Below, one piece after another: positions 46,761 to 55,581 of a stretch of 64,000 nucleotides of DNA; the first letter of the stretch is position 1; every line of letters begins with the position of its first letter. The stretch covers positions 62,001 through 126,000 of the forward strand of contig NZ_QAJR01000010.1 in NCBI RefSeq assembly GCF_003852545.1, written 5' to 3'. Source of the stretch: Acidovorax sp. FJL06 (lineage in GTDB: Bacteria; Pseudomonadota; Gammaproteobacteria; Burkholderiales; Burkholderiaceae_C). Both the position numbers and the translations under genes were made by a program. The notes below the pieces were generated by a model, which was given only the letters and a program-made list of their open reading frames with translations, was not told the origin of the DNA and searched no databases.

Positions 46761-49706
46761 ATGCAAGCTGCTTTGAACACGCCTTCCGTCGCCCAGCCAG
46801 GCCCCGCTGACGCCCCAGAATCCCAGGCCACCCCTGCGGCAGCGGCCAGCAATCCATTCGCGCACCACCAGATCATTCGCCGCAATGGCGCGGTGGTGCC
46901 GTTCGAACCGCAAAAAATCGCGGTGGCAATGATGAAGGCCTTCCTCGCAGTCCACGGCACGCAGGGTGCCGCATCCGCCAGCGTCCGCGAAGTCGTTGAC
47001 ACACTGACCCACAACGTGACCCGGGCACTGGTGCGCTCGCGCCCCGGCGGCGGCACCTTCCACATCGAAGACGTGCAGGACCACGTGGAACTGGGCCTGA
47101 TGCGCGGCGGCCACCACGAAGTGGCCCGCGCCTATGTGCTGTACCGCGAACGCCGCACCCAGGAACGCGCCCGCCAGACCGAACAGCAGGCCCCCGTCGC
47201 ATCCACCCCGTTGCTGCACGTGATAGACGGCGACCAGCGCGTCGCACTGGACCTGCGCCGCCTGCAGGCGCTGATCGAGTCGGCCTGCGTGAACCTGGGG
47301 GCCGATGTCAAGGCCGACCCCATCGTGGCCGAAACCATGCGCAACCTGTACGACGGCGTCCCCATGGACGAGGTCTACAAGGCCTCCATCCTGGCCGCGC
47401 GCACGCTGATCGAAAAAGACCCGGACTACACCTACGCCACGGCCCGCCTGCTGCTGCACACCATCGTGCGCGAGGTCCTGGGCAAGGAGGTGACCCAGGC
47501 CGGCATGGGCCAAGCCTATGCAGAGTATTTCCCCCAGTTCATCAAGAAGGGCGTCGAGAACGAACTGCTGGACGAGCGCCTGCTGGAATACAACCTGCAG
47601 CGCCTGGGCGCTGCCCTCAAGGCCGACCGTGACCTGAAGTTTGACTACCTGGGCCTGCAGACCCTGTACGACCGCTATTTCCTGCACGTCAAGAAAACCC
47701 GCATCGAACTGCCCCAGGCGTTCTTCATGCGCGTGGCCATGGGCCTGGCGCTGAACGAAACCGACCGCGAAGCCCGTGCCATCGAATTCTATGAAGTGCT
47801 GTCGTCCTTCGACTTCATGTCGAGCACGCCCACGCTGTTCAACAGCGGCACACTGCGCTCGCAGCTGTCCTCGTGCTACCTGACCACCGTGCCCGACGAC
47901 CTGGACGGCATCTACGAGTCGATCAAGGAAAACGCCCTGCTGTCCAAGTTCGCCGGCGGCCTGGGCAACGACTGGACCCGCGTGCGCGCCCTGGGCTCGC
48001 ACATCAAGGGCACCAATGGCGAGTCGCAGGGCGTGGTGCCCTTCCTCAAGGTGGTCAACGACACGGCCGTGGCCGTGAACCAAGGCGGCAAGCGCAAGGG
48101 CGCGGTCTGCACTTATCTGGAAACCTGGCACCTGGATATCGAAGAGTTCCTGGAGTTGCGCAAGAACACCGGCGATGACCGCCGCCGCACGCACGACATG
48201 AACACGGCCAACTGGATTCCTGACCTCTTCATGCGCCGTGTGATGGAGAAGGGCACCTGGACCCTGTTCTCGCCCTCCAACGTGCCTGATCTGCACGACC
48301 TGTTCGGCGCCGACTTCGAGAAGGCCTACGTGGCCTATGAACAGAAGGCCGCGCGCGGCGAGATCAAGCCGGCCAAAACGGTGCAGGCCACCGACATGTG
48401 GCGCAAGATGCTGACCATGCTGTTCGAGACCGGCCACCCCTGGATCACGTTCAAGGATGCCTGCAACGTGCGCTCGCCCCAGCAGCACGCCGGCGTGGTG
48501 CACTCGTCCAACCTGTGCACCGAGATCACGCTGAACACCAGCGACACCGAAACGGCCGTATGCAATCTGGGCTCGGTCAACCTGCTGCAGCATCTGAAGG
48601 ACGGCCAGATCGACCACGACAAGCTCAAGAAAACCATCACGGTGGCCATGCGCATGCTGGACAACGTGATCGACATCAACTACTACGCCGTCACCAAGGC
48701 GCGCGACTCCAACTTGCGCCACCGCCCCGTGGGCCTGGGCCTGATGGGGTTCCAGGACAGCCTGTATGAGCTGCGCATTCCCTACGCCTCGCAAGAGGCT
48801 GTGGAGTTTGCCGACAAGTCGATGGAAGCCATCTGCTACTACGCCTACTGGGCGTCGACGGAACTGGCGCGCGAGCGTGGCCAGTACACGAGCTACAAGG
48901 GTTCGCTGTGGGACCGCGGCATCCTGCCTTTCGATACGCTGGACATGCTGTCCGAGGCCCGCGGTGGCTATGTGGAAGTGGACCGCTCCGCCACGCTCGA
49001 CTGGGATGCCCTGCGCAAGAAGATTGCGCAGGACGGCATGCGCAATTCGAACTGCGTGGCCATCGCCCCCACGGCCACCATCTCCAACATCATCGGCGTG
49101 GACGCCTCGATCGAGCCCTCGTTCGGCAACCTGTCGGTCAAGTCCAACCTGTCGGGCGAGTTCACCGTGATCAACGGCGGCCTGGTGCGTGACCTCAAGC
49201 GCCTGGGCCTGTGGGACGACGTGATGGTCATGGACCTCAAGCACTTCAAGGGCTCGCTGCACCCCATCGACCGCGTGCCGCAAGACATCAAGGCGCTGTA
49301 CTCCACGGCCTTCGAAGTGGAACCCCAGTGGCTGGTCGAAGCCGCATCGCGCCGCCAGAAGTGGATCGACCAGGCCCAGAGCCTGAACATCTACATGGCC
49401 GGTGCCTCGGGCAAGAAGCTGGACGACACCTACAAGCTCGCATGGATCCGTGGCCTCAAGACCACGTACTACCTGCGCACGCAAAGCGCCACACACGTGG
49501 AAATGAGCACCGTGAACACGCGCCAGCTCAACGCCGTGTCCTCGGGCAATGACGGCGGCGCGCCCGCCTCATCAGCCCCCGCGCAAGCCCAGCACAGCGC
49601 ACTCGAAACGGCGGCTGCCGCAGCCGCTGCACAGTCCGCAGCAGTGCCTGCCACAGACGTGAAGTTCTGCGCCATCGACGATCCTGGCTGCGAAGCCTGC
49701 CAATAA
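46761..49706 (+). CDS. nrdA: Class Ia ribonucleoside-diphosphate reductase, alpha subunit
   Basis: 981 residues, longer than the 761 of Escherichia coli but usual in betaproteobacteria. An N-terminal ATP-cone (IIRRNGAVVPFEPQKIAVAMMKAFL, about 38-125) provides dATP control. In the barrel are SSCYLTTVPDD (redox Cys), SNLCTEITLNT (radical Cys with the conserved Glu), the partner Cys in ETAVCNLGSVNL, and the GLGLMGFQD block. The C-terminal tail, after an Ala-rich linker, ends DDPGCEACQ, the shuttle CxxC. It reduces NDPs to dNDPs together with NrdB. It is controlled by the NrdR boxes; the leader ends in GAGG before the ATG. Confidence 0.97.
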   Translation: MQAALNTPSVAQPGPADAPESQATPAAAASNPFAHHQIIRRNGAVVPFEPQKIAVAMMKAFLAVHGTQGAASASVREVVDTLTHNVTRALVRSRPGGGTFHIEDVQDHVELGLMRGGHHEVARAYVLYRERRTQERARQTEQQAPVASTPLLHVIDGDQRVALDLRRLQALIESACVNLGADVKADPIVAETMRNLYDGVPMDEVYKASILAARTLIEKDPDYTYATARLLLHTIVREVLGKEVTQAGMGQAYAEYFPQFIKKGVENELLDERLLEYNLQRLGAALKADRDLKFDYLGLQTLYDRYFLHVKKTRIELPQAFFMRVAMGLALNETDREARAIEFYEVLSSFDFMSSTPTLFNSGTLRSQLSSCYLTTVPDDLDGIYESIKENALLSKFAGGLGNDWTRVRALGSHIKGTNGESQGVVPFLKVVNDTAVAVNQGGKRKGAVCTYLETWHLDIEEFLELRKNTGDDRRRTHDMNTANWIPDLFMRRVMEKGTWTLFSPSNVPDLHDLFGADFEKAYVAYEQKAARGEIKPAKTVQATDMWRKMLTMLFETGHPWITFKDACNVRSPQQHAGVVHSSNLCTEITLNTSDTETAVCNLGSVNLLQHLKDGQIDHDKLKKTITVAMRMLDNVIDINYYAVTKARDSNLRHRPVGLGLMGFQDSLYELRIPYASQEAVEFADKSMEAICYYAYWASTELARERGQYTSYKGSLWDRGILPFDTLDMLSEARGGYVEVDRSATLDWDALRKKIAQDGMRNSNCVAIAPTATISNIIGVDASIEPSFGNLSVKSNLSGEFTVINGGLVRDLKRLGLWDDVMVMDLKHFKGSLHPIDRVPQDIKALYSTAFEVEPQWLVEAASRRQKWIDQAQSLNIYMAGASGKKLDDTYKLAWIRGLKTTYYLRTQSATHVEMSTVNTRQLNAVSSGNDGGAPASSAPAQAQHSALETAAAAAAAQSAAVPATDVKFCAIDDPGCEACQ

Positions 49707-49715
49707 GGGCTTCGC

Positions 49716-49749
49716 GCACAACACCTCGGACTGCTCCGAGGTGTTGTGC
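49716..49749 (+). terminator. Strong hairpin between nrdA and nrdB, no U-tract
   Basis: A perfect 15-bp stem (49716-49730 and 49735-49749, loop CTGC) begins nine bases after the nrdA stop. It lacks a T run, so it is better read as a partial terminator or mRNA-stabilising element that sets the nrdA to nrdB ratio. A smaller inverted repeat GCAGTGCT/AGCACTGC follows at about 49787-49813. Confidence 0.5.
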
Positions 49750-49841
49750 CTGTGCTGTGAAGCAACAAAACGTTGCTGCACAACGCTGCAGTGCTTTCCT
49801 TTTTGCAGCACTGCTTTCATAATCCGAACACTGGAAAATCT

Positions 49842-51038
49842 ATGTTGTCCTGGGACGAAGAAGTCAAGCCCTCATCGCAAAATCAGCTGGACGGTGGACT
49901 GAACAAGAGCCACCCGGCGGAACTGCCGCCCCTGTCTTTCCAGACCCCTTCCCTGCAGGCTGTGCACGCAACGATGACGGCCTCCGCGACGGCCCCGGCG
50001 GCCGCAGCCGCAACCACACATCGCCGCGTCAACGCAGCCGACAAGCGCATCATCAACGGCCAGACCGACGTCAATCAGTTGGTGCCGTTCAAGTACAAGT
50101 GGGCCTGGGAAAAGTACCTCGCCACCTGCGCCAACCACTGGATGCCGCAGGAAGTGAACATGACGCGCGACATCGCGTTGTGGAAGGACCCGAATGGCCT
50201 GACCGAAGACGAGCGCCGCATCATCAAACGCAACCTCGGCTTCTTCGTGACCGCCGACTCGCTGGCCGCCAACAACATCGTGCTGGGCACCTACCGCCAC
50301 ATCACCGCGCCCGAGTGCCGCCAGTTCCTGCTGCGCCAGGCGTTTGAAGAGGCGATCCACACGCACGCCTACCAGTACATCGTAGAGTCGCTGGGCCTGG
50401 ACGAAGGAGAGATCTTCAGCGCCTACCTGGAAGTCGCTTCGATCCGCGACAAGGACGAGTTCCTGATCCCCTTCATCGAAGCGATCATGGACCCCAACTT
50501 CCACACCGGCACCTTCGAGACCGACCAGACGCTGCTCAAGTCGCTGATCGTTTTCGCCTGCCTGATGGAAGGCCTGTTCTTCTACGTCGGCTTCACGCAG
50601 ATCCTGGCGCTGGGTCGCCAGAACAAGATGACCGGCGCCGCCGAGCAGTACCAGTACATCCTGCGCGACGAGTCGATGCACTGCAATTTCGGCATCGACC
50701 TGATCAACCAGCTCAAACTGGAAAACCCCCACCTGTGGACGGCAGAGTTCAAGGCCGAGATCAAGGCACTGTTCCTCAAGGCTGTGGAGCTGGAATACCG
50801 CTATGCCGAAGACACCATGCCACGCGGCGTGCTGGGCATGAACGCATCGATGTTCAAGGGTTACCTGCGCTACATCGCCAACCGCCGCGCCACACAGATC
50901 GGGCTGGAGACACTGTTCCCCAACGAAGAAAACCCGTTCCCGTGGATGAGCGAAATGATCGACCTGAAGAAGGAACGCAACTTCTTCGAGACCCGGGTTA
51001 TTGAATACCAGTCCGGTGGTGCGCTGTCCTGGGACTAG
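49842..51038 (+). CDS. nrdB: Class Ia ribonucleoside-diphosphate reductase, beta subunit
   Basis: 398 residues from ATG 49842, which has GGAAA at 7 bp; the open frame begins 23 codons earlier without support. The first 65 residues are a variable Ala-rich N-terminus. The ferritin-like fold then shows [20 protein letters not shown] with diiron Glu/His and a Tyr (HAYQYI) at the place of the radical Tyr122 of Escherichia coli, [14 protein letters not shown] and [14 protein letters not shown] with the second Glu/His pair. It generates the radical for NrdA. The C-terminal [10 protein letters not shown] is the NrdA-binding tail. Confidence 0.96.
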   Translation: MLSWDEEVKPSSQNQLDGGLNKSHPAELPPLSFQTPSLQAVHATMTASATAPAAAAATTHRRVNAADKRIINGQTDVNQLVPFKYKWAWEKYLATCANHWMPQEVNMTRDIALWKDPNGLTEDERRIIKRNLGFFVTADSLAANNIVLGTYRHITAPECRQFLLRQAFEEAIHTHAYQYIVESLGLDEGEIFSAYLEVASIRDKDEFLIPFIEAIMDPNFHTGTFETDQTLLKSLIVFACLMEGLFFYVGFTQILALGRQNKMTGAAEQYQYILRDESMHCNFGIDLINQLKLENPHLWTAEFKAEIKALFLKAVELEYRYAEDTMPRGVLGMNASMFKGYLRYIANRRATQIGLETLFPNEENPFPWMSEMIDLKKERNFFETRVIEYQSGGALSWD

Positions 51039-51133
51039 GCGCCTGTTCGCATCACACCACCATGGATTTTTTACACCACGCCCCCCACACAGACTGCGCC
51101 GCAGAGCGCCGCCGTGGCGGGCGTTCCCGTGTT

Positions 51134-51164
51134 CATGGGGATGGAGTTCCTCTCCATCCCCATG
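51134..51164. terminator. Hairpin between nrdB and the histone-like gene, no U-tract
   Basis: A perfect 13-bp stem (51134-51146 and 51152-51164, 5-nt loop) lies about 95 bp after nrdB. It has no T run on either strand. It may end nrdB transcripts with Rho or act as a 3' stabiliser. Confidence 0.45.
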
Positions 51165-51226
51165 GATCGCTTTCTGTCCACAGCAGACAGGAAGTGCTCT
51201 TTGCAAATTGACCCAAGGAGAACATG

Positions 51227-51832
51227 ATGGCAACTGCGAAAAAACCGGCCGCCAAGAAGGCAGCCCCCGCGAAAAAAGCTGCTGCAGCAGCAAAACCTGT
51301 AGCCGCCAAAAAGGCTGCACCCGCCAAGAAGGCAGCAGCACCGGCAAAGAAAGCTGCCGCTCCCGCCAAGAAGGCCGTAGCCGCAAAGGAGGCTGCCCCC
51401 GCCAAGAAGGCAGCAGCACCTGCAGCAAAGAAAGCCGCCGCTCCCGCCAAGAAGGCCGTAGCCGCAAAGAAGGCGGCCCCCGCCAAAAAGGCAGCAGCGC
51501 CGGCAAAGAAAGCCGCCGCTCCCGCCAAGAAGGCCGTAGCCGCAAAGAAGGCTGCCCCCGCCAAGAAGGCAGCAGCACCGGCAAAGAAAGCCGCCGCTCC
51601 CGCCAAGAAGGCCGTAGCCGCAAAGAAGCCTGCAGCCCCCGCCAAGAAGGCCGCGCCTGCCAAGAAGGCAGCAGCACCTGCAAAGAAGGCAACTGCCAAG
51701 GCCCCCGCCAAAAAAGCAGCCCCGGCCAAGAAGGCCGCCAAGGCGCCTGCCCCTGCGGCCGCTGCTCCTGCAGCGCAGACCACCCTGAACCCCCAGGCAG
51801 CTTGGCCGTTTCCTACGGGCAACAAGCCTTAA
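51227..51832 (+). CDS. Histone H1-like Lys/Ala/Pro-rich DNA-binding protein
   Basis: 201 residues. Two adjacent ATGs exist at 51224 and 51227; AAGGAG at 51215-51220 gives 6-bp spacing to the second, so 51227 is preferred. Almost the whole protein is AAPAKKA-type repeats: no acidic residue except one Glu, very high Lys and Ala, PAKK motifs every 5-7 residues. The last 30 residues (PAPAAAAPAAQTTLNPQAAWPFPTGNKP) are uncharged and end in a conserved-looking WPFPTG segment. Such proteins (eukaryotic H1 C-tail-like; AlgP and BpH1 in other bacteria) bind DNA non-specifically and compact the nucleoid. Followed by a strong terminator. Confidence 0.9.
   Translation: MATAKKPAAKKAAPAKKAAAAAKPVAAKKAAPAKKAAAPAKKAAAPAKKAVAAKEAAPAKKAAAPAAKKAAAPAKKAVAAKKAAPAKKAAAPAKKAAAPAKKAVAAKKAAPAKKAAAPAKKAAAPAKKAVAAKKPAAPAKKAAPAKKAAAPAKKATAKAPAKKAAPAKKAAKAPAPAAAAPAAQTTLNPQAAWPFPTGNKP
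51335..51648 (+). repeat. Four tandem 75-78 bp repeats inside the histone-like gene
   Basis: Four near-identical DNA units of 25 codons (one has an extra GCA codon; the last has a CCTGCA insertion) encode AAPAKKAAAPAKKAVAAKK-type blocks. The nucleotide identity is much higher than the protein needs, so recent unit duplication is likely and copy number may vary between strains. Confidence 0.9.
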
Positions 51833-51852
51833 TCCTGGCGTATCACGCGCTC

Positions 51853-51882
51853 AACCCGGTGCCTGTGCACCGGGTTTTTTTA
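51853..51882 (+). terminator. Terminator of the histone-like gene
   Basis: A perfect 10-bp stem AACCCGGTGC / GCACCGGGTT (51853-51862, 51867-51876, loop CTGT) followed by a T run. It lies about 20 bp after the stop codon. Confidence 0.95.
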
Positions 51883-52012
51883 TGCCTGCCTGCTCCACGA
51901 ACGATCAACGGGCATTGGTTCCCGCAGAGAGGCCCGGGCGTTACTTGAGCGGGTGCCGCACACCAGCACCCACCATCCATCTCGGCGCCCAGCCTGCACC
52001 GAGCCCCCCCCG

Positions 52013-52909
52013 TCACTCCACCGCAAAGTCCAGCGTGTAGTTCTGCGGTCCACGCTGCGCGATCTTGAGAGCCCCCACGCGGTTGCCCAGTTCGGCACAG
52101 CGCGCCAGCGCCCAACCCTTCTCCAGGCCGAACAGCAGCGCACCGCGCCAGGCATCACCACATCCTGTGGGGTCCACCACCCGCACCGGGACCACCGCAG
52201 GCACATGGGTCTTCACCCCCTCGACCCACACCTCGCAGCCTTCCGCCCCCAGCGTGACCACCAAGCCCTTTACCTTGCGCGAGATGTCGGCCAGGGTCCA
52301 GCCGGTGCGATCGCACAGCATCTTGCCCTCATAGTCGTTGACCGTCACCCAAGAGGCCTGCTCAATGAACTGCGCCAGCTCTTCCCCACTGAACATGGGC
52401 AGCCCCTGGCCGGGATCAAACACAAAAGGGATGCCCGCCGCCACAAACTGGGCTGCATGCTGGAGCATCGCATCACGCCCGTCCGGCGCAACAATCCCCA
52501 CGCTCGCCCGAGTCTCCGCGTCAATGCGGTTCGCATGCGCCTGCATCATGGCGCCCGGGTGGAAGGCCGTGATCTGGTTGTTGTCGCGGTCCGTCATGAT
52601 CATGGCCTGCGCGGTATAGGTGTCCTGCACTTGGCCCACATGGCGGCAGCTGATGCCCAGCGATTCCAGGCGCTGCAGATAGTCAGCCCCATCGCTGCCC
52701 AGCATGGCCATCGGCAAAGGCTCACCACCCAGCAGCTTGAGGCTGTAGGCGATATTGCCCGCACACCCACCAAAATCGCGGCGCAGGGAGGGGACCAGGA
52801 ACGACACGTTGAGGATGTGCAGTTGGTCGGGCAGGATCTGCTCGGCGAACCGCCCCTCGAAGGTCATGATGGTGTCGAACGCCAGGGAACCGCAAATGAG
52901 GGCAGCCAT
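52013..52909 (-). CDS. PfkB-family carbohydrate/nucleoside kinase (adenosine kinase-like)
   Basis: 298 residues, ribokinase fold. The N-terminal sugar-binding segment is ALICGSLAFDTIMTFEGRF, then FGGCAGNIAYSLKLLGGEPLPMAMLGSDG; the C-terminal PfkB signature and catalytic Asp are in VVDPTGCGDAWRGALLFGL (about 244-262). Sequence around SLAFDTIMTF resembles bacterial adenosine-kinase-like enzymes, but ribokinase or another sugar kinase cannot be excluded. It lies 32 bp behind the DUF3426 gene on the same strand, at the end of the accB-prmA run. Confidence 0.87.
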   Translation of the reverse strand: MAALICGSLAFDTIMTFEGRFAEQILPDQLHILNVSFLVPSLRRDFGGCAGNIAYSLKLLGGEPLPMAMLGSDGADYLQRLESLGISCRHVGQVQDTYTAQAMIMTDRDNNQITAFHPGAMMQAHANRIDAETRASVGIVAPDGRDAMLQHAAQFVAAGIPFVFDPGQGLPMFSGEELAQFIEQASWVTVNDYEGKMLCDRTGWTLADISRKVKGLVVTLGAEGCEVWVEGVKTHVPAVVPVRVVDPTGCGDAWRGALLFGLEKGWALARCAELGNRVGALKIAQRGPQNYTLDFAVE

Positions 52910-52941
52910 AGAAATGAATCAGTCCGTAGGTTGGTGAAAAT

Positions 52942-54543
52942 TCAGGGATAGAACGCCAGCAGCCGGTACCCCGCCACGCGCGCACCGCCCGTGGTCACGA
53001 TCACCGACACCGATGTGCTCCACTCGCCGCGCGCCGGCAGCTCTGCGGGTGCGGCCATGTCGGTCGGCAGCAAGACCCGGCGCAGCACCGGCTGGTCCTG
53101 GGCGTCGGTCAGGGTCAGCTCCACCGCCGGCATGGCCAGCGGAATGTCGGCCCGGCTCTTCATTGCCAGTGCCAGCTGGTAGCTGTCTCCCCGCGCCTTG
53201 TTGAACGAGGAACTGTCGATGACCACATCGGCGATCTGGCGCTGCGGGGCAATCTCGCACTGCAAGGGCTCGCACAGCTGAAGCAGCCATGGCCGGGTGC
53301 GTGCATCCATGGCGGCAATGCGGTCGCGCTCCTGGACGGCCATCTGCAGCGCCAACCCCAAGGCCAGCACCAGTGCCACAAGCCCCAGCGCCGCCCGCAC
53401 CACCGGTTTGCGCCAGAAGGCCTTGCGCCGCGCGGCGACCACGAAGCTGACCTCCTGCCCGGCACCATGGGCCTCTTCGTCATCCTGCTCATCCTGTTCA
53501 TCCGGATGCGCCCGGTCGGATGCAGGCGTGCGCGCACGGGCCAACAGCACGGCAGCCGGGGAATCATCTGCCGCAAGATCCAATGCGGCAGGCGGCACCA
53601 CCTCCTCCTCCCCAGGCGGCTGCACAAAATCCACCGAAGGCAGGGGCTCCGGCACGGGCTCCACAGCCGGGAGCGGAGCTGGAAGGGGACCGTCTAACGG
53701 CGCGGAAGGCGCGACGGGGGCCAGCTCTTGCACCAGAGCATCCCCTTCGGCTTCTGGCAGGGCCATGGCGGCCTGCGCCACAGCACCCCCATCCTCGGCA
53801 GCCTCTGCGGCCGCCAGATCTGCGGGCCAGCCGGAGTCCTGCACATCGGCCGCAGGAAGCTCATACCCGCCCCGCAAGGCCTCCGTCGCCTTGGCCGCAT
53901 CGGCGGCCCCAGGCGGCCCTGCAGACAAGGGCAGATCCTCGGCAAACCACACCGACGCAGCATCCCCCGCGCCCGAAGCCGCGACCTCCCGCCCCAGCGG
54001 CGGCGGGTTGGGGGGCGCCGCCTCCGCAAGCAATGGAGAGGGGGCAGGCCGCCAGGCAAACGGCACCGCCGGTGCAAGGCTCAACGTGTTTTCATGGGCG
54101 GCCGCAGCCCCTGCGGCCAAGAACGCAGGCACGGTCGGGGCGGGAATCTCCAGCACTGGCGTTGTTGCCAAGGGCGCCGACACCATGGGCGAGGCAGCAC
54201 CCGCGTGGCCTTCTGCGTCAGCGTGCACCGTGGTGCGCAGCGCGCCTCCAACCCCCGCCGCCCCAAGGGCCAGGCCCTCCCCCGACACGGGCCCAGGCAC
54301 AACGCCGCCGCCCCATGCGCGCGCGGTATCGGCCCTACGGGCCACGGGCGCAGGCGGAGGCCGCACGTCCGTCAGGGACACATCGGGCAAGAGCGCCTGC
54401 GGGGCCACAGGCAGCAAATGTGCAGAGGCATCAAACACCTCCTTGCATTGGCCGCACCGCACCCATCCTTCCGAGATGCGCAATTGGTCTGCCACCACCT
54501 TGAAAGAGGTGGCGCAGGACGGGCAGCGAGTGATCTGGCTCAT
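52942..54543 (-). CDS. DUF3426 membrane protein with N-terminal zinc ribbon
   Basis: 533 residues. N-terminal MJ0042-type zinc ribbon: RCPSCATSFKVVADQL...RCGQCKEVFDA (Cys pairs at 8/11 and about 30/33). Residues about 50-365 are a long Ala/Pro/Glu-rich disordered region. One membrane helix (VVRAALGLVALVLALGLALQMAV, about 378-400) is followed by a periplasmic DUF3426 domain of about 130 residues (RPWLLQLCEPLQCEIAPQRQIADVVIDSSSFNK). The family is conserved behind prmA in betaproteobacteria; its function is unknown. The disordered region is unusually long. Confidence 0.88.
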   Translation of the reverse strand: MSQITRCPSCATSFKVVADQLRISEGWVRCGQCKEVFDASAHLLPVAPQALLPDVSLTDVRPPPAPVARRADTARAWGGGVVPGPVSGEGLALGAAGVGGALRTTVHADAEGHAGAASPMVSAPLATTPVLEIPAPTVPAFLAAGAAAAHENTLSLAPAVPFAWRPAPSPLLAEAAPPNPPPLGREVAASGAGDAASVWFAEDLPLSAGPPGAADAAKATEALRGGYELPAADVQDSGWPADLAAAEAAEDGGAVAQAAMALPEAEGDALVQELAPVAPSAPLDGPLPAPLPAVEPVPEPLPSVDFVQPPGEEEVVPPAALDLAADDSPAAVLLARARTPASDRAHPDEQDEQDDEEAHGAGQEVSFVVAARRKAFWRKPVVRAALGLVALVLALGLALQMAVQERDRIAAMDARTRPWLLQLCEPLQCEIAPQRQIADVVIDSSSFNKARGDSYQLALAMKSRADIPLAMPAVELTLTDAQDQPVLRRVLLPTDMAAPAELPARGEWSTSVSVIVTTGGARVAGYRLLAFYP

Positions 54544-54604
54544 CAGCGGTGGATTGTAGGGGCCATGCCGCCTGGGCCCGGGCAGGACAGGCGCAGGCTC
54601 AGGC

Positions 54605-55507
54605 TCAGCGCTGGGCGGTCATCAAGATCCAGCCGTCTTCGGCATCCGCCACTTCCAGCCGAACCCATGGCGCATAGGCTTCTTTCAGCTCGTCGGCCTG
54701 GCGCTCCAGAATGCCCGCGAGCACCAGGTGGCCACCAGGCGCCACGTGGTTGCACAGCAGCGGCGCGAGCACGCGCAGTGGGGTGGCCAGGATGTTGGCC
54801 AGCACCGTCTGGTACTCACCCCGGGCCTTGTCGGGCAGGCCGGCACTCAGCTGCACGCTGTTGGCCTGCGCGTTCTGTGCCGTCGATTCCACCGCAGCGG
54901 GGTCGATGTCCACCGCATCGATGTCCGTGGCGCCAAACTTGGCGGCACCGATGGCCAGGATGCCCGAGCCACAGCCATAGTCCAGCACCCGGCCCAGCGG
55001 ATTGCCCGCCCCGGGCTGCACCGCCCCGTTGCGCGCAATCCAGCGCAGGCACATGCGCGTCGTCGGGTGGGTGCCCGTCCCAAAGGCCAGGCCGGGGTCC
55101 AGGCGGATGCTGCGCACCGCCTGGGCGGGCATCTCGTGCCAAGTCGGCACGATCCAGAAATCCGGCGTGATGTCCACGGGCGCAAATTGCGACTGCGTGA
55201 GCCGCACCCAGTCCTGCTCGGCCACCTGCGCCACACCCAGCACCTGGCAGCCCACAAAGAAGTCCTGCACCACCAGCAATTGCTGCGCTTCGCGCGCCGC
55301 CACCTCGGACGGGAACAACGCGACCACGCGGCTGCGCTGCCAGCCATCCTTGGGCGGCGGCATGCCCGGCTCGCCGAACAGCGCCTGCTCGGCATCGGTC
55401 TGGGCATCGGCATCCTCCACGGACACGGAGAGCGCATCGAGCGCATCCAGCGCATCGCTGACCGGCTCGATACAGTCCTCAGGGCACATCAGACTCAGCT
55501 CAAACAT
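54605..55507 (-). CDS. prmA: Ribosomal protein L11 methyltransferase
   Basis: 300 residues. The N-terminal L11-binding domain (about 1-95, FELSLMCPEDCIEPVSDAL) is followed by the SAM-dependent domain: FGTGTHPTTRMCLRWI, VLDYGCGSGILAIGAAKFGA (motif I, about 159-178), DIDAVDIDPAAVESTAQNA and VLANILATPLRVLAPLL. It trimethylates L11 at several sites in the cytosol. It lies between accC (74 bp) and the DUF3426 gene (61 bp), the usual betaproteobacterial order. Confidence 0.96.
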   Translation of the reverse strand: MFELSLMCPEDCIEPVSDALDALDALSVSVEDADAQTDAEQALFGEPGMPPPKDGWQRSRVVALFPSEVAAREAQQLLVVQDFFVGCQVLGVAQVAEQDWVRLTQSQFAPVDITPDFWIVPTWHEMPAQAVRSIRLDPGLAFGTGTHPTTRMCLRWIARNGAVQPGAGNPLGRVLDYGCGSGILAIGAAKFGATDIDAVDIDPAAVESTAQNAQANSVQLSAGLPDKARGEYQTVLANILATPLRVLAPLLCNHVAPGGHLVLAGILERQADELKEAYAPWVRLEVADAEDGWILMTAQR

Positions 55508-55581
55508 AGACGCCTCTCAGAAAAATGAAATGCTGACCCCCGTTGCCAAGGGCCAGCATATGTAACCGCCGAATGCTGTCT

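Noticed and set aside
46572-49496. 974-codon minus-strand frame opposite nrdA
   Set aside because: Antisense shadow; nrdA has all catalytic motifs and a defined promoter.
51335-51648. CRISPR-like array
   Set aside because: The periodic repeats are in-frame codon repeats within the histone-like gene, with no unique spacers.
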